Assembly: GCA_016584495.1 (NCBI GenBank)
Contig: WAID01000003.1
Span: 4,960,001-5,024,000, forward strand
Source of the DNA: Celoporthe dispersa
Taxonomy: Eukaryota; Ascomycota; Sordariomycetes; Diaporthales; Cryphonectriaceae
DNA: 64,000 bases
Direction: 5' to 3'
Position numbers and translations under genes: made by a program. The notes beneath the pieces are model-generated. The model saw only the letters and a list, made by a program, of their open reading frames with translations, did no database searches and was not told the DNA's origin. Shown here piece after piece: positions 14,228 to 26,175 of the stretch. Within the stretch, counting starts at the first letter, position 1. The number at the start of each line of letters is the position of its first letter.

Positions 14228-14263
<36 letters not shown>

Positions 14264-14362
14264 TCGACATCGTCCCCAAAGCTGCCCACACACGCGTCTC
14301 TCTCACCTCAAGAACCTCACCGTCTTTCGATACCTCGCCGTATCCCCCTACGTTCTTTGCTT
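11401..14362 (+). promoter_or_regulatory. long pyrimidine-rich upstream region / probable leader of the con7-like gene
   Basis: For about 3 kb before the con7-like start codon the + strand is strongly C/T-rich, with CTCC, CTTT and CA tracts (13.38-13.48 kb and 14.10-14.12 kb) and no convincing reading frame. This composition is common in fungal promoters and long 5' untranslated leaders of developmental regulators. It also holds a compact palindrome cluster at 13944-13964 and a (GCCT)9 repeat at 14227-14262. The transcription start and any leader introns cannot be placed from sequence alone. Confidence 0.45.
14227..14262. repeat. (GCCT)9 tetranucleotide repeat
   Basis: Nine perfect GCCT units ending 100 bp before the start codon of the con7-like gene, so probably within its 5' untranslated leader. 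A tetranucleotide array this long is expected to be length-variable between strains. Confidence 0.95.
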
Positions 14363-15855
14363 ATGGAACGAGGACAGACCACCGACTTTTCAAACACCTT
14401 ACCTTCGCCTTATTCTAGCGCGTCGTTTGGCGATAGTCGGTCTGAGGCAGCTCCGGCGGATCCTGTCACCACCCAGGCATACGCCACGCAGCCCGAGGCT
14501 CGGCAGAGTCACTACACCACCACGGCTACTCCAACGTCAGAGTACTCTGCCTACCCTGCTTCGGCGCGGTCAAGCTCTTTCCCTGAACATCAGCTTCAGC
14601 GGGCCTACCAGCCGTCTGCCAGCATCGGTGGTGCAAGCATGGCGTCGCACAGTTCGTCACTGAATCTTCAAGATGGCGCTGCCCATCAAGATCCCCAGCC
14701 TGGTGCCCAGCCAGTCAAGTCTGACAGTGATGTTCCAATAGACCCATCAATTACGGCGCAGAGCCCTACACAGTACCAGTACCCGCAGGCCAGCCCCTAT
14801 GGCTCGTCTGCCCAGGACATGTCCCACGCCTATCCGCAGACTCACGTCTACGCGCAGCCGCGCCCTGACTGGACTGGCTACACGCACACGCCCATCACGC
14901 CTGGTCACCACGGCGGTGTGTTCCCGCACCAGCAGACCACCCCTACCACAGCTACCCAGGGCCGCGGCAACCAGGTAAGCACGCGACGGCGCCCGCGACG
15001 GCGACCGCGCAGCTCTTTTCTTCTTGTCCACCCACGATCTCCACGCCCACGCGTCCCTGCGTCTCCCTGCGACCCCCTCTCCCCCCCCCGCGTCGTCCCC
15101 TCGGCCGACTGGGCTGCCTTTCGGCTGGCATAGCCGCTAACACACAGTGGTTAGGTCTTCAGCTTTGTGCCTATTCCCGGCGCCCAGCAGCACAAGCGCC
15201 CCCGCCGTCGATATGAAGAGATTGAGCGCATGTACAAGTGTGGCTGGAATGGCTGCGAGAAAGCCTACGGAACCCTGAACCACCTCAACGCGCACGTGAC
15301 GATGCAGTCCCACGGACAGAAGCGCGTTCCTGAAGGTTAGTCATCCCAGCTCACAGTGCCTCCCCCATTGACCACGCGGCTGGCGACGAGAGCCCCGCGT
15401 TGGCACCGCCGCCCAAGGTACCCCCCGCGTCCAGGAGCTAAAACACAAGCATACAGAATTCAAGGAGATCCGGAAGGAGTGGAAGGCCCGCAAGAAGGCT
15501 GAAGAGGCCGAGCGCAAGCAGAGAGACGAGGCTGCCCGTGAGGCCGGACAGGGCGACGTGCAGGCCAGCCATGATGCCCAGCAGGCTTCGGTGCCCTCGT
15601 ATGCGCCCGCGCCTACTCACCGCCTGCCCCCTCTGGGCTACCAGCCTGGCAACTACACCCAGCCAAGCAGTGTTTCCATGGGCGGCGACTACTCGAGCAA
15701 TTACATACCCGCCGGCGGCTTCCCGTCATCACCCTATGCCCAGTCCCACCAGCAGGTCTACGGCCAACGTGAGTAACCACGCCGTGATTGTTCACGTCGA
15801 CGCGCCACGCCATGACTAACGCGTCGCACCAGCCACCGGTGGTCAGGCCCACTAA
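14363..15855 (+). CDS. con7: Con7-like C2H2 zinc-finger transcription factor
   Basis: Four exons: 14363-14974, 15155-15335, 15457-15768 and 15833-15855, giving 375 residues. All three introns have GT-AG ends and the first and last show a CTAAC branch site. Residues 1-204 are low-complexity Ser/Gln/Pro/Tyr-rich. Exon 2 holds a basic stretch (KRPRRR) and one C2H2 finger with ligands near C233, C238, H251 and H257. A charged helix (EFKEIRKEWKARKK) follows, then a Pro/Tyr/Ser-rich tail. The finger plus that helix is the signature I recognise from Magnaporthe Con7 and Fusarium Con7-1, nuclear regulators of conidiation, appressorium formation and cell-wall genes. Target genes in this organism are inference. 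The start was chosen as the ATG in frame with the conserved exon; a TTG two codons upstream is not needed. The last exon is short and its boundary is less certain than the rest. Confidence 0.85.
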
Positions 15856-18800
15856 AGAGCCAAAAAGCCCCGACTTTCGACGACAGGATTTTCACGAGCG
15901 GAAGCTTGGTCGACGGTACTGGAATGAGATACTTCGCATTTGTTACTGTGCAGATTATCAAACGAGTCTGCTGGGAAACCGTGCGTGGTCTCATGACGAT
16001 GCGGTCTAGCGGCTGGCTGTAAAATGGGCGGCGCGTGCTCGGCAGAGATCCACCCGCCAACGCGACGGGGCAGGACCAGGAAACAGGCCGGCACGCGTCG
16101 TCGTTAATGCTGTTCCCTTTTCTCACTCACCAGCAATATACCAAGATTTCAGAGGTCCACGGGGCTGCTCAGGGCACACGGAACATAACTACTGAGTGGC
16201 AGCGCTTGTTTATGCAGGTGATGACAGCAAAAGAAGGGGTGGGGCTCTCTGTCTTGTTTTTATGTCTCTCCTTTTTTTTTCTCTTCTTCTCTTTATCTTC
16301 ATTCCTTCCTTTCGTCGGGGACGGTCAGGGCCACTGGAGCATACGAACGTTGGTCGGGGCGTTTCGGTCCAAGCAAAGTTTTTTTATAGCTGCCCAAAGT
16401 ACAGTTTTGCTGGGGGGTGCAAAGGGGTCGGTTTCGGTCTGCGGTGATGATGACGATGCTTGCTGCGAAGTTTGGAAGTCCTGGTTACTGCTATACGGGG
16501 TGGGGCGGGGCGTGGGGCAAGGCAACGGAAAAGACGCGCAGTACAGCAATGTATCATACCGGAGTTAGGCAGGCAAACATGACAACACACTGATGGCTTT
16601 TTTCTTGTTGTTTTTTTTTTTTTGAGAAAAAAATCCTTGCCCCCCTCTCTCTCCTCTCTCGCCGCATCTGATCCTCCTATATCATACATGGTTGGCGAGG
16701 TAATAGAACAGAATACGAAAAGGGTGGCTGGCAGCGCCCCCGTTGCTACCAAACCAACCTGCATGGGTACCGTGATACATGTAGTAGATGACATCGGATT
16801 GACGTTGGGCGCCTTTCCCCCCCCCCACACCCCAGAAAAAAAAAAAGAGGCGCGAGCCTTGATGATTAATCATGCGTGTTGTGGAGTCTCGAGTCCTCGT
16901 GCTGCATGTTGACATGTCAGTCGTCGGAGGTGGAGAGAGGGGGAGAGAGTATGTGTGTGTGTGTGTGGTGCGTGCGTGTACTAGACGTGATGGTATGCGT
17001 CGTACTACATTGACCTGCATGGGGTTGGAGGGGGGGGCCTTGTCTGGGGCGCCAGGCATGGGGTTGAGAGAGAGGGGGAGGAGGGGGGAGGGCCCATTTG
17101 GGTGCCTCTATTCTTTTTTTCCTTCTTTTCTCTTTTTCTTTATTTTGGTTTGTTTTTTTTTTTTTTTTTCACAAAAGAAAAAGAAAAGGGAGACAAGAGG
17201 TGGGCTGGGCCTTTTCTTTTTTTTGGTATTCACAGAAGGAGGCAGGCTAGGGAAAGGCAAGTAGAGTGTGTGGTCTCGACCACGGTAGTGTGTGTGTGAA
17301 TGGGTGTGGGTGTGGATGTATATTGATTCCTCACTACTACATCGTATACTTTCTTTTCTTTCTCTCTCTCTTTTTGTTTCCCCCCCCCCAAAAAAAGTGA
17401 GTGTGGCTTATGGTCGGAACGTTGGTTACGGCCCCTCTTTTTCTTCTTTTTCTTGCTTCTTCTTCCTCCTTCGAACGCTAGAAGCTCTTTTGTGTCACAC
17501 ACCATCGGGAAATTTCCCTCTCCCCTGCTGACCTCGAGAAGAGAGAAAAAAGGAGGGGGGGGGTGGAGGGCGGCGCACTTGTCCTCTTGTGTTTGGCTCT
17601 CTCTCTCTCTCTTTCTCTTTCTTTTTCTCCCCCCCCCCTTCCTTCTCTGCTTTTAGCTTGTTTCTGGTAGAGTCTAGAGCTGGTTGAGGTAATCAGCTTC
17701 AGCTTGGCTTGCTACCCATCACTTACCGCTACCGTTGCTGTTCCTTCACCACCCCGTGTCTCCATAACTCTTCTTCTTCTCCCTGCTCACGACGTAGGAT
17801 CATGGCGGTTGGAAGGGTAAAAGAGAGCGGGTCGATGTCGTCAGGAGGTCGGGTGAGGGTCGAGGGTGGGAAAGTCAAAAAAAAAGAAAGAAAAAAAAAG
17901 GAAAGAAAGAGGAAAGAAGAAATAAAAAAAACGGTGGTGGGTGTGGTTTGGGTTTCTTCCACCCCGGAGCCGGGAGGATGCAGGGCGTGCGTGTACATGT
18001 GTGTGTGTGTGCTTCGTTGTCCGTTCCCCACCTTTCAAGTAACGACATCTCGCAGCTCGCGACAATTGGTGGCCTTCGGTTTGGGGAAGAGGGAGGGGAG
18101 GGGCGAGCGGCACGAGAACTCATGAATTACTTTTTTTTCTTTTTCTTTCTTTCCCTTTATTCTGAACACCTGTGCCCTGTCCCACACCGTGTGTGGCGGG
18201 GAGAGAAAAGAAAAACATCAAGACTACCACCCACACCCCTCCTCACTCTCTCTGATAAATACCAAGTACCTCGTGTGCGCGCCCCCCTCCTTCTCCTCCC
18301 GGGTTCCCGGCCGCCGGCCGTCCCGGGGACCCAAACCTTCCCGCAGGTTTCGGGGTCTGGAGGTACATGGCTGGAGGGGGAAGACAAGGGGAGGGGTTCA
18401 TGTATTGAAAAAAAAAAAAAAAAGAAGAGGGAAGAGGAAAGAGGAAAGAAGCAGGTTGGAAGGACTCCTCCCCCCCCCCTGCACGGGCATGGCTCGGTGT
18501 CGCGTGTGCCTCTCGCGTGCCGCTGCTGCTGTGCCACCCTGAGTCTATCTGCACTGTAGACTGGACGGCACTTACTGTGCGGCTGATGTTCCCTGCTGCG
18601 CGTCAACCGTTTTTGTTGATCTTCATCTTTCGAGGCCCAGGGGTGGAGGAGAGGAGGGAGGCGGGGTACGACGAGCCTGCTAGTAGGTTTCAAGGTGAGA
18701 GGCGTGGTGGCATGCTTCGTGGCGTCCCGTGTTGGGCCGTCTTCTTGGGCACCAGGACACAAGAGAGAAGGGGCAAAAGGCACGACATTTTCTTTAGTTT

Positions 18801-21794
18801 TCTTCCTGTCCTTCTCTTCTCTCTCGCCCTCTCCTTCCTCTGTCCCCCCTTCTCGCAGATCCCCCCCTCACCTGGGGTGCCACGTTGTCGTCCTCGGGCT
18901 AGAGCATGCTGTGTTGGAAGGTGCGGAGCCTGCAGGCGCGGGCTGTCGGCTTCGGGCGCTCTGTCTGGTTCGGCCGGGATACCGATACCGAGTGGCTCTT
19001 GTGGTTGCTGTGGCTGCCCTGGCTCCAACCTCCCCAGCGTTTATTTTCTCCGTCTTATATGAATGGGTAAATAAATGGCTGGCTGGATGGCTGCCTGTGT
19101 GTGTGTGTGTGTGTGTGTGTGGTGTGGCCCTGCTGAGACCTTGAAATGGGCCAGACCAGACCGCCCCCCCCCGGGCGCCCTCCCTCTCTGTGTGTTTTCG
19201 GTTGATATAGCCTCACGAGAACCGATTTGTGGATGTTGTGCCTGCTCGGTCAGCATGAGAAGGCTCATTGAGTCGCTGATCGGGGGTAGGTGGGACAAGG
19301 AGATCCCGGGACCCTGTCCGTGGAGCCCTCACAGCACTGTGTCTCTTCTTTTTCTTCTTTTCCTTCTTTTTCTCTCTTCTTCCTTCCAGCCTCTTCGCAG
19401 AACCTCAGCTTGTGAACGGACACACTCCCGATCCGGCTAGTGGCCAAGACTCGCTCTTGGAGCATGGTGAACTGGGGGCGAGAGGGTGGGAGACAGTGAT
19501 GCTGCGTCTATCTCCTTAGTATTGTGTTGACCAGCCCTGATTCCGTCTCGCCCATCATCATCATCATCATCATCATCATGAAGGCCCAGAGAGCCCAGAG
19601 ATCCAGGTGCTACCACACACTGAGGCTTGCGAGACAGTGGTTTGGGGGGGGGGGGGTGAACGAACGAAACGTCAGGCTCCGCGGGCAGAACAAACCTCCT
19701 GCTACCAACATGACCACAATCCTCCCCCGTCCCTCCTTGCCTGCCTCGTACGACGGTGCCGGAGAAATTGAAACGAGCGCGGTAGGGTAGATGGGGTACC
19801 ATAAGATAGAAAGCTTCTTTTGCTCAGGGTGCCATTGTTTTTTTTTGTTTTTTTCTTGCTTTTCTTCTTCTACCGCCGTTTGACCCCCTCCCTCTTCTTC
19901 GGATCCGAAGAAGGAGGTCACTGCGTGATGCTCCGAGCCGCCCGCCCGCCCGCCTGTGGACCCGCCCATACCCGACCCTATACCGCCCCAGGGTCGCATG
20001 TTGTCTCTCTCTCTCTTTCTCTTGATGCACCAACGACGAGGGAAACGCTGGGGTGTGGATGACGTTCCGGCGTGGTAACGGAGGGGGGGAGGGGGAGGCT
20101 GGAGGGGCCGGCGTAGGCTTGCACTCCTGCTAGGTCATCATCTGCCTGGACAGGGGAGGGAGGGAGTGATGGCAAGAAAACCCTTCGTCCGTCATGGTGA
20201 CGAGATACGTACAAAGATATACGTACTCGGCGCGGTGTCTGCCTGCTTCTTCTTGTCCACAGTGACTGGTCAGCTTGGGTATTGTATGTACCATGTACTC
20301 GGGGGGTCAGGGTCCGGAATATGTATGTATGTATGCATGTACCACGACAGCCAGCTCTCCCGCGTGCGCACCCGCACTGTATCCATAGACGCCCAGAGGG
20401 GGCCAGGGCCAGGGGGGTCTCCTGTCATGGCAGGTTGCTTCTGCCCGTCTCTCCCCCTCCCTCTCTCCTTTTTCCGCGTTCGAGGGCAGGCATGCATGCA
20501 TTGTATGCAGGTAGGCGTGGCAGTCGGGCAGGCAGACGAGGCATGCAAGAATGATGATCCATGAATGAGTACTTGCTTGTATATGAGACGTGGGAAGAGT
20601 GACGAAGAAGGAGCTAAGGACGGGGGGCACTGGGGGAGGGGAGGGGAAATGTTGGGCACTTCATCGTTCTTTCCTCCTTTTTTTCTTTTTTTCTTTTTCT
20701 TTCAATTCTTTCCCTCTTATCTCACCAAACCCACCAACCCCCCGTTCCTCTGACCCCTGCCTACCTTTTTTTTTTTTTTTTTTTTTGGTTTAACCTGTTG
20801 CCTTGCTGGAATTTTTCTCTGGCAGGGCTACTAGGATTGTCAAAAAGAGCCGGGGGGCTGAGGCTGAAAAAAAAAAGGGAAGGGATGTTCAAGGACGAGA
20901 TTTGTGAGAAGTGACAAAAACAGAGTAGGGGAGGAAGAAAAGACCACGCGCGAGGGCTGCAAGTCATTTCCACGATCTGAGCCAGGGGTCTCTCGTCGAC
21001 TGCTCGCGTGCTGGTGATCGACGCCAACCCCAGGAGGGTTAAGAGAGGTGGACATGGGGGGGGTGTGTGTGTATGTGTGCGCGCGTGTGTTTGGTGCGGT
21101 GGGTGAAACAGTGCGTTGGGTACTAATGCAGACCAACTTTCTTTTTCCTTTCTTCTTTTCCTTGAGACATGCGGCTTAAGATGGGCTGACTGTCTTGTTG
21201 CTGCTTTTCCCTCCGAGGGCGGCATGCAACTTCTCTGCCCGCCAATACAAATCGACCGCGTGGCATCAGCTTCACACATGTCACCGTACCGATTTTAGGG
21301 ACAAGAGTAGTGCTTGAGGTACTTGCTATGCAAGTAGGTAACACTTGGGCAGAAATAGGGTTGTCGAGCAGAGGTGGTCGGTGGCAGTTGTACATGGCGC
21401 TGTTGTGTACTATAGCACACCAGCAGAATCCTATTGCAACATCATCCATCAACCATCCGTTCATCATCTACATTAGTATGACATGACTGTGGGGAAGGGA
21501 AGGGAAGGGGGGGATTAGTTGCGCCCGTTGGTTCTAGCCCACGTCGTGCACCCCCCATTCTTTTCAACAAGAAGAAGAAGAAGCAAAGAGAGAGGAGGAG
21601 GGGGGGTGTGGAAGGGTCAACTGATGAGCAGCAATGCTTATTTGGAGCGGCATGGCACGAGATGCCCTGGTCTGAGGTTGCAGCGTAGGCGCCGTGCCCT
21701 GCTCTAGACCCCCTTGCCCTATGCATGTGTGCCTTATTCTTGCCTTTTCTGTCTTTTTCTTTTTCCTTCTCTTCTCTTTGTTGATGTATATTTC

Positions 21795-21825
<31 letters not shown>

Positions 21826-22895
21826 CATCATTATTTTAAAACCGGGCGGCAAGGTCGTCTGAGAGGGCCTAGGCCCATCAGGGCGGAGGTAGCAGGTACG
21901 TACCACACCAATCTGTGACAAGCTGGCGACTGGTCTACGCAGTACACCGGGTCAGAAATCGATGAAAGCAACAATTGAGCACAGGGAATATAGTTGTTCG
22001 TATTCGTTTTCGTGGGGATCGAGAGAACAGCAAGGTGTGAGGTCGGCTCAAGCGCTGGTGGTATGAGGAGAAGGAGGCGGCAGACGAGGAGATAACGTAG
22101 CTCAGCAATAGACTGAGGATGAGAGACAATCATAACGAGCACTCACATCTTTTCTTCCCCATCACCTCTCGGGCAGTGGTCATTTATGATTTTGCTGAGC
22201 CATGGCGCAGCGAGGCACTATACGGTAACACGGCACAAGGCTCGGCGGAGGGGATGACGTAGGCCCGCAGCCCCCTCCCCCTCCCCCCCAAAGACTGGCG
22301 ACAGCATCAGGTTTCGCTGCCAAAACCTTGCGCGAAACAGCCTCGAAGAGTCAAGGCGACTCATTATACCCTTCTTTCTATACAGGATGGCCTCTCGTTG
22401 ACTCGACCAAACATCCTACTCCCCCAGAGAAAGTGTTCCAGATCATCACACATTCATTGTCTCTTGTCATATCGAATTGATCTCTCGCTGTCTTGAAAAC
22501 TTTCCCCTGCTCTCTAGGTCAATCTTGTGTGTCAATTTATACCTGAAGCTCCTCTCGACCTTCTTCTTTAATCCTTTTTTCTTTTTTTCTTCTTTAAAAA
22601 AAATCAATCCCCAGAATCCACATCGACGAATATGACTTCGGCTGCAGGCCCACCGAGTCAGGGAAGACGTGGGCTTCGTCCAACCACCCGCCACCACCCG
22701 GCGACCCGAAGAATCTTGTCCCGCTCTCTACCTGGACAGTACCGCATCTCCAGCCTTGAGCGGCAGCTCCGGCGTTCCCGAGCTCAGCAGGGCCGGCTCC
22801 AACACACCTTCCACCGACGCGGTCTCGCTGAGATCCCACGTCTCCATCCCTGTCGTCGGCACTTTCCCTCTGGGGTCCTCAGGGTCCACAGGGTC
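15856..22895. other. gene-poor stretch downstream of con7-like gene
   Basis: About 7 kb with no recognisable gene. It contains T/C and G/T tracts (17.1-17.65 kb), a (GT)n tract at about 19096-19121, an (ATC)9 repeat at about 19553-19579, a (TTA)10 repeat at about 21797-21826 and several homopolymers. The nearest part probably includes the 3' untranslated region of the con7-like gene and the last few hundred bases the promoter of aar2. Open frames here are low-complexity or Arg/Ser-rich, with no family signature. Confidence 0.55.
21797..21826. repeat. (TTA)n trinucleotide repeat
   Basis: Ten TTA/ATT units followed by ATC/ATT variants, in non-coding DNA. The (ATC)n tract at about 19553-19579 is a similar element. 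Confidence 0.9.
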
Positions 22896-24329
22896 ATGGA
22901 CCCTCCTCCGAGATCGTCACCGTCACAGCGGCCAGGTGCGCCGACGCCTGATCCCGCCGACGATGACGGTGATCCAGAAATGCCTCCTCTGGAAGGCGAC
23001 CAGGACAACAACAGCAGCAGCAGCAGCAGCAGCAAGGGGTCCAAGGCGTTTGGGCCTCCCCCTCCCGACGGCGATGTCTTCCTCGTCCTGGACCTCCCGC
23101 CCAACTCGACGGTGGGCTGCGACAGCAAGGCCATCGGGACCAGCGCGTCGGGAGGGTTCCAGGGCATACGCAACATCCCGACGGGAGCCCACTTCCTCTG
23201 GGTGTCGGCGCCAGACGCCATGTCGCGGTGCGGGTACTGGTTCGTCGCCGCCGCCGGGGACACGGCGCGGGTGAGGATAAAGCAGTGGGATGCGTTCAAC
23301 GAGGTGCTGGTCGAGCCGGCGAGCAGCTTCGAGGCGCGCGACCACAGGGACAACGTGGCCAGCCTGTACCCGCAGCTCACGCCCTACGGCTTCGGGGGGC
23401 GCGGGGGGAGGGACGACGAGGCACAGCTCTGGCGGCGGCTGACCGCGTGCATCGGCGAGAGGCTCCTCGCCAGGGTCACAGGGAGGCGCGGCGTGGACGA
23501 GTGGCTCGTCGACACGTCCGACACCGCCGCTGGCGACTCGGGCTTCCCGCAGGCCAAGACCACGCAGACCTACCAGACCCTCGCCGGCAGCGGCGAGCTG
23601 AACTTCCTCTTCCCGGAGGGCGACGTCGACCTGCACGCTGTGCTGCAGGCCGGCGACGATGCCGCCGCCGCCGCCCTTCCTCCAGACACATCCCACGACA
23701 TCCTCCGCCTTCTTGACACGCCTGGCACGGGGGTCGACGAGTCTGACCTCGTGGGCGAGATGCAGTTCACCTTCCTCGCCGGCCTGCACCTCTCCAACCT
23801 CGCCTGCGTCGAGCAGTGGTGGCACCTCGTGCTCAAGGTCGTGCTCCGCGCCCACCGGCTCGTCCTCCTCCGCCCCACCCTCGCCCTCTCCTTCCTCACC
23901 ACCCTGCACGCGCAGCTGGTCTATGACGAGAGGTACATCGCCGGCGGCGAGTATGGCGGCGGCGGCGGCGGCGGCTCCTCAACGAGCATCCTGGACATCA
24001 TCCCCGGGAAGAAGAGGCGGCTGAGGGATGCGCTGACGCTGTACAAGCGGCGCATGAATGAGATGCTCCTCGACCTGCCGGGCGGTGCCGCCGCCGCCAA
24101 GGGGCTCGGCGACCTGGGGCGGGCCTTTGTGGAGCTTGAGGCGTGGCTCTGGCGGCTCGGCTGGGACCTGAGGACGGACTATGTCAGGAGGAAGGGGGAC
24201 CGCGGCGACGCGGACACGGAGGATGTTCGGTATAACGACGACGAGCAAGAGGACGACGATGAGTATCGGCCGGTGATCGTCGACCTAGACGAGACAGGGC
24301 GGGAGGTTGGGCTGGTGTCATTCCACTGA
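22896..24329 (+). CDS. aar2: AAR2-family U5 snRNP assembly factor
   Basis: Single-exon gene, 477 residues from the ATG at 22896. Aar2 proteins bind Prp8 in the cytoplasm and nucleus during U5 snRNP maturation and are replaced by Brr2. Family features seen: the N-terminal beta-rich part (FLVLDLPPNSTVGCDS, then GFQGIRNIPTGAHFLWVS), and the helical domain beginning LVGEMQFTFLAGLHLSNL, with a conserved Trp cluster and LSFLTTLHAQLVYDE. A poly-Ser run near residue 40 is encoded by AGC repeats at about 23010-23034. The C-terminus is Asp/Glu-rich. The frame stays open to an earlier ATG at 22632, but that 88-codon extension is Arg-rich and unlike the family, so I prefer 22896. Convergent with rps16. 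Confidence 0.8.
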   Translation: MDPPPRSSPSQRPGAPTPDPADDDGDPEMPPLEGDQDNNSSSSSSSKGSKAFGPPPPDGDVFLVLDLPPNSTVGCDSKAIGTSASGGFQGIRNIPTGAHFLWVSAPDAMSRCGYWFVAAAGDTARVRIKQWDAFNEVLVEPASSFEARDHRDNVASLYPQLTPYGFGGRGGRDDEAQLWRRLTACIGERLLARVTGRRGVDEWLVDTSDTAAGDSGFPQAKTTQTYQTLAGSGELNFLFPEGDVDLHAVLQAGDDAAAAALPPDTSHDILRLLDTPGTGVDESDLVGEMQFTFLAGLHLSNLACVEQWWHLVLKVVLRAHRLVLLRPTLALSFLTTLHAQLVYDERYIAGGEYGGGGGGGSSTSILDIIPGKKRRLRDALTLYKRRMNEMLLDLPGGAAAAKGLGDLGRAFVELEAWLWRLGWDLRTDYVRRKGDRGDADTEDVRYNDDEQEDDDEYRPVIVDLDETGREVGLVSFH

Positions 24330-25231
24330 GCCCCAGGTCGAGCAGAACGGAATAGAGAAAAGAAGGGAGGCTGTAGTGTTGGGTCTCTACTACTGTTGGG
24401 ATTACATGCAGCGGTTTTGTGTCGGGCCTTCTTGTTCATACCTTCTTCCCATACATGAGCGACGACCGTGAGGATTCTTGACATGAATAGGAAAGCCATT
24501 TGTCAGACGTGATGGATGAGATTAGAAAGGAGACGAGACGGCGTTTTCATATGGAGCGGTGGGAAGGGGGGGGGCACAGCGGCGCGAAGGCGTTGTTGAG
24601 ATTTTCGCGTCGAGGTTATACTTACGCGTAGCAGTAATGCATACTAGAAAGCATTTAGAATCGAGCATCTGTCACTGATTGCCGCATACGCTGCCCGCTC
24701 CATGCTGCTGCTGTAAAGGGATGTTGTCGTGATGATCCGACACTGCCTGCATGTCTTTGAACATATTACACACCTTCAGCCGAAGGGCGGTGGTCCCGGC
24801 TCCCTCTACCTCGTCCTCAGGAGTCACATCACGCACAGATCGATGGTTCATTGGCTGAAAAAGGTTTTTGGTCGTGTTCATTTGCCGTAAATTCCTTGAT
24901 TGTTCAGCCCGGCGAGGCCTTGCCATGCAAATGCAGGTCTAGAAAAAAGACTAGGTTCCCCATCATTTTTTCTTTTTTTTAAGTGCTCTTCCGTGTTAGG
25001 TTCCTCACATATTGACTCCCGATCCGTACACACGCAAAGAAGAGCCAGTTATAAAAAAAAAAGCACAACGGCAGTCCACCAACGCCCCCCTTTGAGGTTT
25101 TGCTGTTTCGCCGTCGCCTTCCTTCTTTCCTTCCTCATCCTCCCCACGCCAGCACCACCACCGCCGCCGCCACACAGGCTGCAGCAGCAGCGGGCCGGCA
25201 CGCCATCCCAAAGAACAACATAGCTGGCGCC
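24330..25231. other. convergent intergenic region aar2/rps16
   Basis: About 900 bp between two genes that converge. It should hold both 3' untranslated regions. No further gene, repeat array or structured RNA was recognised. Confidence 0.6.
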
Positions 25232-26175
25232 TTAACGGTAGGACTTCTGGAATCTGGCACGGGCACCTGGACCACCGAACTTCTTGGGCTCGCAGCGGCG
25301 GTTATCGGCGACGAGGAGAGTACGGTCGAAACCGGTGAGGGCGGTCTTCAGGGTGTTCTTGGTGTGCTCATCGACGAACCTGTGTAGAGAATGGGAGGTT
25401 AGTAATGACTTGTTGTTGTTCGCTCTCGTCATTGATTGGGAATCGTACTTCTGGTTGTAGGCAATCAGAGCCTTGGAGATGGCTTGTCGCACAGCGCTGT
25501 ACACATGTTAGTATCCTGTTGAGCCTTGGGGCGAGCGGAGCCGCGGCAGAGAGAGAAAGAGAATTCTACAGCGACCACCACATGCGGGACAACATACTAG
25601 ATCTGAGAGGTGTGACCACCACCGGAGACACGGACGCGGATGTCGAGGTGGGCGAACTTGTCAAGGCCGACAACCAGCAGAGGCTCGTAGACCTAGATTG
25701 CGAGAGAGAAAAACCGTCAGCCGTTCTGTTCCCAGACAGATTCGCCCAACTGCCTCCCACATCAGGGCCCTCCTCTTCCTCGTCCATCACTCTTCTTTCC
25801 CAGAGTCTGCATTCGACCTCGGGTGAATTCTTTCCAGGACTGTGGGGACTTTCGAGTTGCTGTTTTTTTCGCGTGGAAGATCGTACCTTGGTGCGGAGGA
25901 TAGCGGGCTCAACGAGCTGCAGAGGGCGACCGTTGACACGGATGAGGCCCTTGCCAGCCTTGCACTGAGCGACAGCCTGTTTCAACCGCAAACTCAGTCA
26001 GCAAATACGTTCTCTCCTTTCTTTGCAGGGCGGTCGGTCGGTCGTCGCGGCAGCAGTCGTCCGCTCGTGTCCAGGGCATGGGTGTATGCGCTCTCTCATC
26101 GTTTTGGAGGGGGCCAATACGCACAGTCGCGTTTCTCTTCTTGCCGAAGCACTGAACCATCTGAGGGGAGGCCAT
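25232..26175 (-). CDS. rps16: 40S ribosomal protein S16 (uS9)
   Basis: Five exons on the minus strand: 26175-26125, 25976-25887, 25692-25598, 25496-25449 and 25379-25232, totalling 143 residues. The joined protein starts MASPQMVQCFGKKRNAT, continues through AVAQCKAGKGLIRVNGRP, and ends in the uS9 tail CEPKKFGGPGARARFQKSYR. That tail reaches into the ribosomal P site in the small subunit. All introns are GT-AG and every junction restores the conserved reading frame, so the model is firm. Length matches fungal S16 (about 142-143 residues). The gene is divergent from snf8 across 598 bp and convergent with aar2. As for most ribosomal-protein genes, high growth-linked expression is expected from family knowledge. 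Confidence 0.96.

Noticed and set aside
14221..14262. CRISPR-like regular repetition (GCCT)9
   Set aside because: A simple microsatellite without spacers, in a eukaryotic sequence.
22923..23909. 328-codon minus-strand frame antisense to aar2
   Set aside because: Shadow of the aar2 coding sequence in a high-GC gene; composition is Glu/Val/Gly-rich without motifs.
25693..25886. possible C/D snoRNA in rps16 intron 2 (GTGATGG and CTGA on the minus strand)
   Set aside because: The CTGA coincides with the branch-site CTGAC, and the preceding bases match no rRNA segment I can recall.
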